The notes below the pieces were generated by a model, which made no database searches, was not told where the DNA came from, and saw only the letters and a list, made by a program, of their open reading frames with translations. Both the position numbers and the translations under genes were made by a program. Positions 1 through 7,623 of a stretch of 14,496 nucleotides of DNA are shown here, piece after piece. Every line of letters begins with the position of its first letter. Positions within the stretch are counted from its first letter, which is position 1. The stretch lies in contig JBQTIU010000055.1 of assembly GCA_052387815.1 (NCBI GenBank), positions 1-14,496 of the forward strand. Direction: 5' to 3'. The DNA is from JBQTIU01 sp052387815 (GTDB lineage: Bacteria > Pseudomonadota > Alphaproteobacteria > CACIAM-22H2).

Positions 1-1
1 A

Positions 2-115
2 CATCGGGAAAGCGCCCGCGTAATGCTCGATCAGCAGCGCGATGAAGCGCTCGAAGCTGCCGAAGATCGCGCAGTGAATCACGACGGGGCGGTGCCGCTG
101 CTGGTCGTCGCCGAC
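2..115 (-). pseudogene. thrS: Threonyl-tRNA synthetase fragment (internal piece)
   Basis: Read on the minus strand from about 115 to 2, the frame encodes a stretch with RPVVIHCAIFGSFERF and then LLIEHYAGAFP. This is the conserved class II catalytic-core region of threonyl-tRNA synthetase, where the usual text is IHRAI(L/F)GSxERFI...EHxAGxFP. The expected Arg after IH is Cys here. The reading frame leaves the window at base 1, so the downstream part (the rest of motif 3 and the anticodon-binding domain) may lie outside. Upstream of about 115 the similarity stops abruptly, and the sequence turns into C/G-rich DNA and then an unrelated gene on the opposite strand. It is therefore a fragment and not a complete gene. 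Identification rests on motif recall. Confidence 0.72.
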
Positions 116-178
116 GGGTTCGGCACCTCGATCCCGTGCCCCGCCCCCGTCGGCGCCGGCGCCGCGCCCCCCCCCGGC

Positions 179-1033
179 CGGCCGGACCCCAAGGCCGTCT
201 TCGACTGCATCGAGCGCTATCGTCCGACGATCTTCTTCGGCCTGCCGACGCTCTACATCGCGCTCCTTGCGGATGACAGCGCAGGCGCCCGGAACCTGAG
301 CAGCATCCGTCTTTTCATCTCGGCCGCCGAGCCGTTGTCCTTCGAGACCTTCGGTCGCTGGAAGGAGCTTTACGGAGGCGAGATCGTCGAAGGGCTCGGC
401 TCCACCGAGCTCCTGCACATCTATCTGTCGAACCAGCCGGGTGAGGCGAGGGTCGGCACCGCCGGACGGCGCGTGCCGGGCTACGAGATCAAGCTTCTCG
501 ACCCGGACGGCAACGAAGTGCCCAAGGGCGAGGTCGGCAACATGCTGGTCCGCGGGCATTCGCAGTCTCCAGGCTATTGGAAACAACCGGAGAAAACGGC
601 CGCGACCATGCGCGGCACGTGGATCTTCACGGGCGATCGGTTTCGGGAGGACGAGGACGGTTTCTACCGCTTCGCCGGGCGGGCCGACGAACTGATCAAG
701 GTCAGCGGTCAGTGGATTCATCCGCTCGAGATCGAGCGCTGCCTCGCCGAGCACCCCGCCGTCCACGAATGCGCGGTCCTCGGCCTGGAGCGGAGCGACC
801 GGCGGATGACGACCAAAGCCTTCGTGAAATTGCGGGCCGGGCACGCCCGTTCCGAGGACGTGGCGCGCGCGCTGCAGAACTTCGTCAAGGAGCGTCTGTT
901 GCCCTACAAATACCCGCGGCTGGTCGAGTTCGTCGACGAGCTTCCGAAAACCGGGACCGGCAAGATCGACCGCCAAGCCCTGCGTCGCCAGCCCAGCGAC
1001 CAAGAGGGCGGGCCTGGACCGGGCCGGCCGTGA
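179..1033 (+). pseudogene. Benzoate-CoA ligase-like AMP-binding enzyme, 5' truncated
   Basis: This is the C-terminal part of an ANL-superfamily acyl-CoA ligase of the benzoate-CoA ligase group, which activates an aromatic acid to its CoA thioester with ATP. Visible motifs in order are FFGLPTLY, GSTELLHIYLSNQPGE (typical of benzoate-CoA ligases), the TGDRF motif, the hinge GRADELIKVSGQWIHPLE, and the C-terminal PKTGTGKIDR with the adenylation lysine codon at 962-964. About 284 residues remain, where the family has about 510-530. The N-terminal half with the TSGSTG-type P-loop is missing. An ATG at 23 is in frame, but the codons from 23 to about 115 are the antisense of a thrS fragment and those up to 178 are low-complexity, so that start is not credible. 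No other start exists before the conserved region. It is probably non-functional in this form. The amidase follows directly. Confidence 0.8.
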
Positions 1034-1052
1034 TGTGCTTCGTGGTGTTCCG

Positions 1053-2231
1053 ATGACCTCGCGAACCGACCCGCTCGGCGCCTTCTGTCCGTTCGTCGAG
1101 GTGCGCATCGAGGGCGCACCGTCGGGTCCGCTGGCTGGTCTTACCTTCGCCGCCAAGGACATCTTCGACGTGGCCGGGTTTCGCACCGGCGCCGGCAATC
1201 CCGACTGGCTCGCCACGCATGGACCCGCCGGCGCGCATTCGTTTGCCGTCCAGGCGCTCCTCGAGGCCGGCGCCTCGCTGATCGGCAAGACGCTCACCGA
1301 CGAGCTCGCCTACGGCATGACCGGCCGCAACTTCCATTACGGCGCGCCGATCAACCCCGCCGCCCCCGACCGCATCACCGGCGGCTCGTCGAGCGGCTCG
1401 GCCTCGGCGGTGGCGGGCGAGGCCGCCGATGTGGCGCTCGGCTCCGACACCGGCGGCTCGGTGCGCATCCCGGCGAGCTATTGCGGCATCTACGGCATGC
1501 GCCCCACCCACGGCCGCATCCCGCTCGACGGGGTGGTGGCGCTCGCCCCGAGCTTCGATACGGTGGGCTGGTTCGCCCGCCACGCCGCCCTCCTGGAGCG
1601 CGCCGGGCGCGTCCTGCTGCGCGCGACCGGGGCGCCGGCCAAGTTCACGCGGCTGTTGGCGGCCGACGACTTGTTCGCCGCCGCCGATCCCGGGGTCGCC
1701 GACGCGCTCGGGGCCGTCGTCGAGGAGGCCGCCCGGGTCGTCGGCCGGCCGGCCGGCGTCACCGTCTGCGCGACCTCGCTCGACGCCTGGGCCAGGGAGT
1801 TCCGCACCATCCTCGCTGGCCAGGCGTGGGCATCCGACGGCGCTTGGATCGAGAGGGTCCGGCCGCGCTTCGGCCCGGATGTCCAGGGCCGCTTCGAGGC
1901 CGCCAGCAAGGTGAGCGAAGCGGCGTTCGCCACGGCGCGCCAGCTCCAGGACGAGGTCGCCCGCCGCATGGAGTCGTTGCTCGCCGGCGGCGCGGTCATG
2001 GTCCTGCCGACCGCGCCCGGGCCGGCGCCGGCGCGCGAGGCGAGCCTCGAATCCCTGACCCAGGCCCGCTACGTCACGCACCGTTTCACCTGCCTCGCCC
2101 CCCTGGCCGCCCTCCCGCAGGTGTCGATCCCGGCGGCAAGCGTCGCCGGCGGCCCGGTCGGCATCTCGTTCATGGCGGCGCGCGGGGCCGACGAGATGCT
2201 GCTCGCGCTGGCGAGCGCGCTCAGCGACTGA
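1053..2231 (+). CDS. AMI1-type amidase (amidase signature family)
   Basis: This is an amidase-signature hydrolase that cleaves a carboxamide to acid plus ammonia, probably in the cytoplasm because no signal peptide is seen. The Ser-cisSer-Lys triad is readable: K35 in FAAKDIFDV, S112 in GGSSSGS, and the nucleophile S136 in SDTGGSVRIPASYCGI. Spacings of 101 and 24 residues equal those recalled for plant AMI1 indole-3-acetamide hydrolase (K36, S113, S137), and surrounding text such as GNPDW and HYG.P.NP also fits that group. The length of 392 aa is near normal. ATG 1053 is preferred over an upstream GTG at 1035 because it gives AMI1-like numbering; neither has a strong ribosome-binding site. 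It follows the ligase remnant by 19 nt, so the pair may once have turned an aryl or arylacetyl amide into an acyl-CoA. The substrate is not determined. Confidence 0.85.
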   Translation: MTSRTDPLGAFCPFVEVRIEGAPSGPLAGLTFAAKDIFDVAGFRTGAGNPDWLATHGPAGAHSFAVQALLEAGASLIGKTLTDELAYGMTGRNFHYGAPINPAAPDRITGGSSSGSASAVAGEAADVALGSDTGGSVRIPASYCGIYGMRPTHGRIPLDGVVALAPSFDTVGWFARHAALLERAGRVLLRATGAPAKFTRLLAADDLFAAADPGVADALGAVVEEAARVVGRPAGVTVCATSLDAWAREFRTILAGQAWASDGAWIERVRPRFGPDVQGRFEAASKVSEAAFATARQLQDEVARRMESLLAGGAVMVLPTAPGPAPAREASLESLTQARYVTHRFTCLAPLAALPQVSIPAASVAGGPVGISFMAARGADEMLLALASALSD

Positions 2232-2239
2232 GGCTGGGG

Positions 2240-2386
2240 GCGCGCCGTCGCCATCAACCGGAAGGCCAAGCCGGCCAGCACGGCCACGGCCAGGATCGAA
2301 GCGAGCGCGTTGATCTGCGGCGACAGGCCGAGACAAACGCTCGAAAATATCGCCATCGGCAACGTCGTGGCGCCGGGCCCGGTGAC
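2240..2386 (-). pseudogene. C-terminal remnant of a PotC/YdcV-type ABC permease
   Basis: The minus strand between the amidase and the DUF3800 gene encodes VTGPGATTLPMAIFSSV, then LGLSPQINALASI and a hydrophobic segment ending about LAFRLMATAR. This matches the C-terminal end of spermidine/putrescine-family inner-membrane permeases (PotC/YdcV), where TTLP..I(F/Y)SxVRxGxSPxINALxTL precedes the last transmembrane helix. Only about 50 residues remain. The EAA loop and earlier helices are absent, and the frame runs without a stop into the antisense of the amidase, so both ends are broken. It shows that this strip was once part of an unrelated transporter locus. Confidence 0.65.
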
Positions 2387-2408
2387 GCCAGTGCCGCCGC
2401 CAGCGCCG

Positions 2409-2843
2409 TCATCTGGGTCGCGCCATGCCTCGCTGCGTATCGTCCGCGCGATGTAGCCTCATCAGATATTGGTCGAAACGGCTACAGAGCTGCTCGAACG
2501 CGTACTCCACGGGATCGCGCGGAGCGATGGCCGCCTTGCGAACCGCAACCCCGAAGATACGGTTGCTGGAGTGCGAGCCGGCGAGAAATCTCAATGCGTC
2601 GCTGAAGGCACGCACGCGATCCGGCAACGGAAAACGGCGCCACCCTTTCGTGCCTTGAAGCATCGGCGAACCATGAAACTCGATTGAGCCTGGATCTTGC
2701 GGATCAAAGCTCGATGCAATCCGGTCGAGTTCTTGAGAGATCCAGTAGCCCTGCCTTTCGAAGATCGAGAAGCCGGCCAACACAAAATACTGTTGGCTCG
2801 CATCGGCCACCGCGCCTGAGTCGTCCAGATATAAGAGATGCAT
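2409..2843 (-). CDS. DUF3800 domain protein, C-terminally truncated
   Basis: The start MHLLYLDDSG, followed by QQYFVLAGFSIFERQ.YW, IEFHGSPM, and RIFGVAVRKAAI..RDPVEYAFEQLC.RFD with RLH..DDTQRG, is the N-terminal and middle part of the DUF3800 family. These proteins have an RNase H-like acidic core and are often found near mobile or defence genes; their function is largely unknown. The normal LDESG acidic motif is LDDSG here. After TQRG the frame reads only MARPR and stops, whereas family members continue for roughly another 100 residues, so the 3' part is lost at about 2420-2425, where the permease remnant begins. Base composition is visibly less GC-rich than the neighbours, suggesting transfer. 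It is transcribed against the flanking plus-strand genes, and a possible promoter lies at 2925-2953. Confidence 0.7.
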   Translation of the reverse strand: MHLLYLDDSGAVADASQQYFVLAGFSIFERQGYWISQELDRIASSFDPQDPGSIEFHGSPMLQGTKGWRRFPLPDRVRAFSDALRFLAGSHSSNRIFGVAVRKAAIAPRDPVEYAFEQLCSRFDQYLMRLHRADDTQRGMARPR

Positions 2844-2889
2844 CGAGACCCGAAAAGAAAAGGCGGACGGGAGAGGACCAAGCCTCTAC

Positions 2890-2908
2890 GGTTCGCAATG
2901 GGCGAACC
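2890..2908. repeat. Perfect 7-bp inverted repeat upstream of the DUF3800 gene
   Basis: GGTTCGC (2890-2896), a 5-nt loop, then GCGAACC (2902-2908) form a perfect inverted repeat. It lies just downstream of the possible promoter and about 45 nt before the DUF3800 start, where an operator or a leader hairpin would sit. No T tract follows on either strand, so a terminator is unlikely. Confidence 0.4.
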
Positions 2909-2924
2909 TCCCGACCGCGTCTCA

Positions 2925-2953
2925 CCAATAAGCATTTGGGCGACAACAGTCAA
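2925..2953 (-). promoter_or_regulatory. Possible sigma70 promoter for the DUF3800 gene
   Basis: On the minus strand TTGACT (2953-2948) is followed after 17 nt by TATTGG (2930-2925). The -35 box is close to ideal and the -10 box is weak. The position, about 80 nt upstream of the ATG at 2843, is suitable. This is a visual match only. Confidence 0.35.
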
Positions 2954-3035
2954 GGATTAACGCAGCGGTCGACGGGAGGCGGCAAGGTGAGCCTGCTGTC
3001 GCCAGGTCTGTCAATCCCGGGTACAATGCCGTCCC

Positions 3036-3980
3036 ATGGCGAGGAAACCCGCCCCCTACCCCCGCGACCTCAAGGGCTACGGCGAGCGCCCGCCCCATCC
3101 GCGCTGGCCGGGCGAGGCTAGGGTCGCGGTGCAGTTCGTGCTCAACTACGAGGAGGGCGGCGAAAACTCGGTCCTCCACGGCGACCCGGCCTCCGAGGTC
3201 TACTTGCACGAGGTCGTGGGTCTCACCCCGCGCCGCGGGCGCCGCGACGAGGCGGTCGAGTCGGTCTACGAGTACGGCCCGCGGGCCGGGTTCTGGCGCA
3301 TCCTGAGGCTGTTCGCAGAGCGCAACCTGCCGTTCACCAGCTATGCGGTGGGCATGGCCGTCGAACGCACGCCCGAGGGCGCGCGCGCCATGGTCGAGGC
3401 CGGGCACGAAGTGGCGAGCCACGGCTGGCGTTGGATCGATTACCGGAAGATGGGAATCGCCGAGGAACGCCGGCACATGCGGCTGGCCATCGCGGCGATC
3501 GAAAAGGCCTGCGGGGTGCGCCCGCTGGGCTGGTACACCGGGCGCGTCAGCCCCAACACCCGCAAGCTGGTCGTCGCGGAGGGCGGGTTCCTCTATGACT
3601 CGGACGCCTATAACGACGACCTGCCCTACTGGGTGACGGTGGACGGCAATGGCCACCTCGTCATTCCCTACACCCTCGACAACAACGACATGAAGTTCGG
3701 CACCGCGCAGGGCTTCAACACCGGCGAGGATTACTTCGCCTATCTGCGCGACGCCTTCGATGTGCTCTACCGCGAGGGCGAGACGGCGCCCAAGATGATG
3801 TCGGTCGGCATGCACAGCCGGCTCGCCGGCCGGCCCGGCCGCCTCGCCGGGCTCGCCCGCTTCCTCGACCACGTCCAGCGCGTTGAGCGGGTGTGGATCT
3901 GCCGCCGGGTGGATATCGCCCGCCACTGGCGCGAGGTTCACCCCTACGCTCCGCCCGCCCAACCGGAGCGACACACATGA
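3036..3980 (+). CDS. puuE: Allantoinase PuuE (polysaccharide-deacetylase fold)
   Basis: This is a metal-independent bacterial allantoinase that opens (S)-allantoin to allantoate (EC 3.5.2.5) in purine/ureide degradation, in the cytoplasm. The sequence follows the PuuE pattern throughout: YPRDLKGYG at the start, VAVQFVLNYEEGGENS, YEYGPRAGFWR, EVASHGWRWIDY, GWYTGRVSPNTRKLV, DDLPYW, IPYTLDNNDMKF, PKMMSVGMHSRLAGRPGR and finally DIARHWREVHPY. Its 314 aa is close to the family's usual 300-310. The ATG at 3036 gives the standard N terminus, although no good ribosome-binding site is seen. The stop overlaps the iolB start (ATGA), indicating translational coupling. No urate-oxidation or allantoicase genes are in the window, so its place in front of inositol genes is unusual. 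Confidence 0.9.
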   Translation: MARKPAPYPRDLKGYGERPPHPRWPGEARVAVQFVLNYEEGGENSVLHGDPASEVYLHEVVGLTPRRGRRDEAVESVYEYGPRAGFWRILRLFAERNLPFTSYAVGMAVERTPEGARAMVEAGHEVASHGWRWIDYRKMGIAEERRHMRLAIAAIEKACGVRPLGWYTGRVSPNTRKLVVAEGGFLYDSDAYNDDLPYWVTVDGNGHLVIPYTLDNNDMKFGTAQGFNTGEDYFAYLRDAFDVLYREGETAPKMMSVGMHSRLAGRPGRLAGLARFLDHVQRVERVWICRRVDIARHWREVHPYAPPAQPERHT

Positions 3981-4795
3981 CCATCCACATCACCGATCAT
4001 CGCCGCGGCTTTCCGCCGGGGCTCACGGAAATCACCGCGATCGAGGAGGCCGACCATCCGACCGGGATCGGCCTTGCGGTCCTGTCGCTTGGAGCCGGCG
4101 ACACCCACGTCGAGACGACGACGGCCGAGTCCGCGTTCCTGTTGATGTCGGGCACAGCCGAAGTCGAGATCGGCAACCGCCGGATCGAGATCGGCCGCGC
4201 CTCGTTGTTCGACGACGGCCCGGCTTGCATCCACCTCGCCGCCGGCAGCGCGCTTGCGGTCGCGGCCAAAACCGCGGCCGAGTTTACGGTCTATCGCTCA
4301 GCCAACCGCAAGCCGTTTCCGGTCGCCGTGTATCTGCCCGCCGACACGCCCGACGAGCACCGCGGCAAGGGCCAGGTCGGCGGCGCCTGCCTGCGGCTCG
4401 TGCGCACGGTCTTCGATGCAAGCCGCGCCGACGCCAACGCCGAACTCGTGCTGGGCGAGGTCGTCACCCTGCCCGGCCGCTGGTCGAGCTATCCGCCGCA
4501 CCACCACGCCCAGCCGGAGATCTACCATTACCGCTTCACCCACCCGCAAGGCTACGGGCACGCCGAGCACGGCGAGGCGGTGTTCAAGGTCCGCCAGTTC
4601 GACACCGTCAAGATCCTGGCCGGCCACGACCACGCGCAATGCGCGGCGCCCGGCTATGGGATGTACTATTCCTGGGTGATCCGCCATCTGCCGGGCAATC
4701 CCTACACCGGGCCCGAATTCACCCCCGAGCATCGCTGGACGATGGGGCGCGAGGCGCAGGTGTGGCGGCCGAAGGGCAGCGACGAGCCGGACTGA
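3977..4795 (+). CDS. iolB: 5-deoxy-glucuronate isomerase IolB
   Basis: IolB isomerises 5-deoxy-D-glucuronate to 5-dehydro-2-deoxy-D-gluconate in myo-inositol catabolism, supplying the substrate of IolC. It is a bicupin of the KduI/IolB family. The N-terminal cupin covers residues 1-110. The C-terminal cupin carries the metal site in SYPPHHHAQPEIYHYRF (H175, H177, E181), followed by GYGMYYSWVIRHLPGNPY near the end. The length of 272 aa is normal. The start at 3977 overlaps the puuE stop by 4 nt and has GGAG at 3965-3968, 8 nt upstream; the frame is open further upstream, but that part is puuE antiphase. iolC begins 9 nt after the stop. Confidence 0.92.
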   Translation: MTIHITDHRRGFPPGLTEITAIEEADHPTGIGLAVLSLGAGDTHVETTTAESAFLLMSGTAEVEIGNRRIEIGRASLFDDGPACIHLAAGSALAVAAKTAAEFTVYRSANRKPFPVAVYLPADTPDEHRGKGQVGGACLRLVRTVFDASRADANAELVLGEVVTLPGRWSSYPPHHHAQPEIYHYRFTHPQGYGHAEHGEAVFKVRQFDTVKILAGHDHAQCAAPGYGMYYSWVIRHLPGNPYTGPEFTPEHRWTMGREAQVWRPKGSDEPD

Positions 4796-4804
4796 CCCCC
4801 GCCC

Positions 4805-6706
4805 GTGGCCGCCGACCGCCGGCTCGATTTCATCGCCATCGGCCGCGCCGCCGTCGACCTCTACGGCGAGCAGGTCGGCGGCCGGCTCGAGGACATGTCG
4901 AGCTTCGCCAAGTATCTCGGCGGCTGCCCGGCCAACATCGCGGTCGGCGCGGCCAGGCTCGGCCTCAAGCCGGCCATGCTCACCCGGGTGGGCGACGAGC
5001 ACATGGGCCGCTTCGTGCGCGAGACGCTGGCCGCCGAGGGCGTCGACGTGAGCCACGTCAAGACCGATCCCCGGCGCCTGACCGGGCTGGTCATCCTCGG
5101 CATCAGGGACCGCGAGACCTTCCCGCTGATCTTCTATCGCGAGAATTGCGCCGACATGGGGATAACGGAAGCCGACATCGATCCGGGTTTCATCGCCCAG
5201 GCGCAAGCGCTCCTGGTCACCGGCACGCATTTCTCGCAACAGCCAGTCGACGCCGCCTGCCGCCTGGCCATGCGCCACGCCAAGGCCGCCGGAACGAGGG
5301 TGGCGCTCGACATCGACTACCGGCCGGTGCTGTGGGGGCTGACCGGCCACGGCCTGGGCGAGGCCCGCTTCGTCGCCTCGGAGGCGGTCAGCGCGCATCT
5401 CCAGACGATCGTCCCCGACTGCGATCTCGTGGTTGGCACCGAGGAGGAAATCCACATCGCCGGGGGCGCGACCGAGACGCTGGCGGCGCTCCGCGCCTTG
5501 CGCGAGCTCACCGCCGCGACGCTGGTCGTCAAGCGCGGCGCGCGGGGCTGCGTCGTCTTCGCCGGCGCCATCCCCACCTTCATCGAGGACGGGATCGTCG
5601 GCCAGGGCTTCCCGGTCGAGGTCTATAATGTGCTGGGGGCGGGCGACGGCTTCATGGCCGGCCTCATCGCCGGCTGGCTCAGGGGCGAGAGCTGGGAGCG
5701 CGCGGCACGGCTCGCCAATGCCTGCGGCGCGCTGGTGGTGTCGCGCCACGGCTGCGCGCCGGCGATGCCAAGCCGGGCCGAGCTCGACGATTTCCTCGCC
5801 CGCGCCGACCGGCTCACGCGGCTGCACGAGGATGCGCGCATCGCCACTCTCCATCGCCTCACCACGCGCCGCCGCGCCTGGCCGCAGGTCCTGGCGCTCG
5901 CCTTCGACCACCGCCGGCAGCTCGAGGACCTCGCCCGCCGCCACCGCGCGCCGAGCGCGCGCATCGCCCGGTTCAAGGAGCTGGTCGCCGCCGCGGCCCG
6001 CGAGGCCGGCGCGGGCGTCGAGGGGAGGGGCGCGATCATTGACGACCGCTTCGGCCGCGATCCGCTCTACGCCTTGACCGGGACGGGCTGGTGGCTCGCC
6101 CGTCCCGTCGAGCGGCCGGGCGCCACGCCGCTCGCCTTCGAGGCCGGCCCCGACGTCGCGCTGACGCTCCGGACCTGGCCCGCCGAGCATGTTGCCAAAT
6201 GCCTGGTGCGCACCCGCCCCGACGACCCGCCGCCCTTGCAGGCCGCGCAAGAGGCGCAAGTGGCGGCCTTGTTCCGGGCCTGCGTGGCAACCGGACACGA
6301 GCTGCTGCTCGAGGTCATCCCGCCCGGCGCCGGCAACAGCGAGGTTCTCGCCGGCGCGATCGAGAGATTCTACGAGCTCGGCATCCAGCCCGAGTGGTGG
6401 AAGCTGCCGCCGCCCGCCGACGGGTGGGGTCGGGTCGGCGATGTGGTGCGCGCGCACGATCCCCATTGCCGCGGCATCCTCATCCTCGGGGCCGAGGCCG
6501 GCGAAGGCGACCTCGCCCGGGCGTTTACGGCCGCGCGCGGCGAGGACCTCGTGCGCGGCTTCGCGGTCGGTCGCGCCATCTTCTGGAAGCCCGCCGAGGA
6601 CTGGTTCGCCGGCGAGGCCGACGACCGCGCGGCCACTGCCGCCATCGCCCGCAATTACGCCCGGGTCATCGCGCTGTGGCGGACCCGCGCCACGGCCGCG
6701 GGTTGA
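4805..6706 (+). CDS. iolC: Bifunctional 5-dehydro-2-deoxygluconokinase / DUF2090 aldolase-like protein
   Basis: This is a fusion of two steps of inositol degradation. Residues 1-335 are a PfkB-family kinase, IolC, which phosphorylates 5-dehydro-2-deoxygluconate. The first signature is KYLGGCPANIAVGAARLG with VGDEHMGRF following; the second is NVLGAGDGFMAGL with catalytic D281. Residues about 350-630 are a DUF2090 domain (ALAFDHRRQLE, IDDRFG, LLLEVIPPG, EWWKLP, RGFAVGRAIFWKPAEDW). It has a TIM-barrel aldolase fold and probably splits the 6-phosphate to dihydroxyacetone phosphate and malonate semialdehyde in place of IolJ. The total of 633 aa matches known fused forms. The start is GTG at 4805, 9 nt after iolB, with no clear Shine-Dalgarno, so coupled translation is likely. 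Domain identities are firm; the aldolase role is inferred from the fusion family. Confidence 0.9.
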   Translation: MAADRRLDFIAIGRAAVDLYGEQVGGRLEDMSSFAKYLGGCPANIAVGAARLGLKPAMLTRVGDEHMGRFVRETLAAEGVDVSHVKTDPRRLTGLVILGIRDRETFPLIFYRENCADMGITEADIDPGFIAQAQALLVTGTHFSQQPVDAACRLAMRHAKAAGTRVALDIDYRPVLWGLTGHGLGEARFVASEAVSAHLQTIVPDCDLVVGTEEEIHIAGGATETLAALRALRELTAATLVVKRGARGCVVFAGAIPTFIEDGIVGQGFPVEVYNVLGAGDGFMAGLIAGWLRGESWERAARLANACGALVVSRHGCAPAMPSRAELDDFLARADRLTRLHEDARIATLHRLTTRRRAWPQVLALAFDHRRQLEDLARRHRAPSARIARFKELVAAAAREAGAGVEGRGAIIDDRFGRDPLYALTGTGWWLARPVERPGATPLAFEAGPDVALTLRTWPAEHVAKCLVRTRPDDPPPLQAAQEAQVAALFRACVATGHELLLEVIPPGAGNSEVLAGAIERFYELGIQPEWWKLPPPADGWGRVGDVVRAHDPHCRGILILGAEAGEGDLARAFTAARGEDLVRGFAVGRAIFWKPAEDWFAGEADDRAATAAIARNYARVIALWRTRATAAG

Positions 6707-6737
6707 CGCGCGGCCGGCCGGACTGACAGAATTCGCC

Positions 6738-7523
6738 ATGGCCACCCTTGACCTCGAGAGACGGTATCTGGCCGCCTGCGCGATGGCGCGGGAAGCCGGC
6801 GATCTTGCCCGGCGCCTGTTCGAATCGCGTGATGGGTCGAGTTTCGAGCTCAAGGGGCCGCAGGACTACATGACCGAAGCCGACACGGCGGTCGAGCGCC
6901 TGATCGTCGAGCGGATCGCAGCGGCTTTCCCCGCCGACGCCTGCTTCGGCGAGGAAGGCGGCGGCCGGCTCGGGCCCGAGGTGTGGGTGATCGATCCCAT
7001 CGACGGCACGGCGAATTTCGCGCGCGGCATCCCGCATTTCTGCGTCTCCATCGCCTTCATGCGCGATGGCCGCACCGCGCTCGGCGCGATCATGAATCCG
7101 ATGACCGGCGAGCTGTTCGCCGCTCGGCGCGGCGAGGGGGCGACGCTGAACGGCCGCGCGATGCGGGTGAGCGCGATTTCCGATCCGCGCCAGGCGACCG
7201 TCGAGCTCGGCTGGTCGCTGCGCCGGCCGATCGCCGACTACGTCGCTCTCGTCGACCGGGTGATGGCGACCGGCGCCGGGTTCCGGCGCGCCGGCTCGGG
7301 CACGCTCGGCCTCGTCTATGTCGCCGACGGGCGGGCCGAGGGTTATTGCGAGCTGCATATCAACTCGTGGGATGCGCTCGCCGCCTTGCTCATGGTCGAG
7401 GAGGCGGGCGGCTGGACCAACGATTTCCTCGCCAACGACGGGCTCGCGCGCGGCAATCCGGTCCTGGCCTCGGCGCCGGGGCTCAAGGACGCGCTGATCG
7501 CCGCCACCGGGATCGGCCCCTGA
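6738..7523 (+). CDS. Inositol monophosphatase family protein
   Basis: This is a Mg-dependent phosphatase of the IMPase/SuhB/HisN family, 261 aa, which hydrolyses a phosphomonoester. The metal-site motifs are all present: E72 in FGEEGG, D86 and D89 in WVIDPIDGTANFARGIPHF, and D212 in INSWDALAALLMVEEAGG. ATG 6738 gives the usual N terminus (YLAACAMAREAGDLA); the frame is open far upstream, but that is a shadow inside iolC. It lies 31 nt after iolC and 100 nt before an AfuA-type importer. The substrate could be inositol phosphate, which would suit the iol genes, but members of this family also act on histidinol phosphate, fructose bisphosphate or PAP, and these cannot be told apart by eye. Confidence 0.88.
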   Translation: MATLDLERRYLAACAMAREAGDLARRLFESRDGSSFELKGPQDYMTEADTAVERLIVERIAAAFPADACFGEEGGGRLGPEVWVIDPIDGTANFARGIPHFCVSIAFMRDGRTALGAIMNPMTGELFAARRGEGATLNGRAMRVSAISDPRQATVELGWSLRRPIADYVALVDRVMATGAGFRRAGSGTLGLVYVADGRAEGYCELHINSWDALAALLMVEEAGGWTNDFLANDGLARGNPVLASAPGLKDALIAATGIGP

Positions 7524-7610
7524 GCGCCATATCGGCTTGCGTTGAGGGAGGCTTAGGGGTCAAATGGGACGGAAGCGGCCACGCCAACCGCGTCGCCGCC
7601 AATTTGAAGC

Positions 7611-7616
7611 GGGAGG
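7611..7616 (+). promoter_or_regulatory. Ribosome-binding site deciding the start of binding protein 1
   Basis: GGGAGG lies 7 nt before ATG 7624. It selects this start over an in-frame ATG at 7564, whose 20 extra residues are basic and would bury the signal peptide. Confidence 0.8.
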
Positions 7617-7623
7617 ACATCAC

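Noticed and set aside
6189..6737. In-frame upstream extension of the IMPase gene
   Set aside because: It lies inside iolC in another frame and is Arg/Pro/Ser-rich; ATG 6738 gives the family N terminus.
4298..6853. 851-codon open frame on the minus strand across iolB-iolC
   Set aside because: Composition-driven antisense of iolB, iolC and the start of the IMPase gene; low-complexity, Ala/Arg/Gly-rich, no recognisable domain, while the plus strand has clear homologues.
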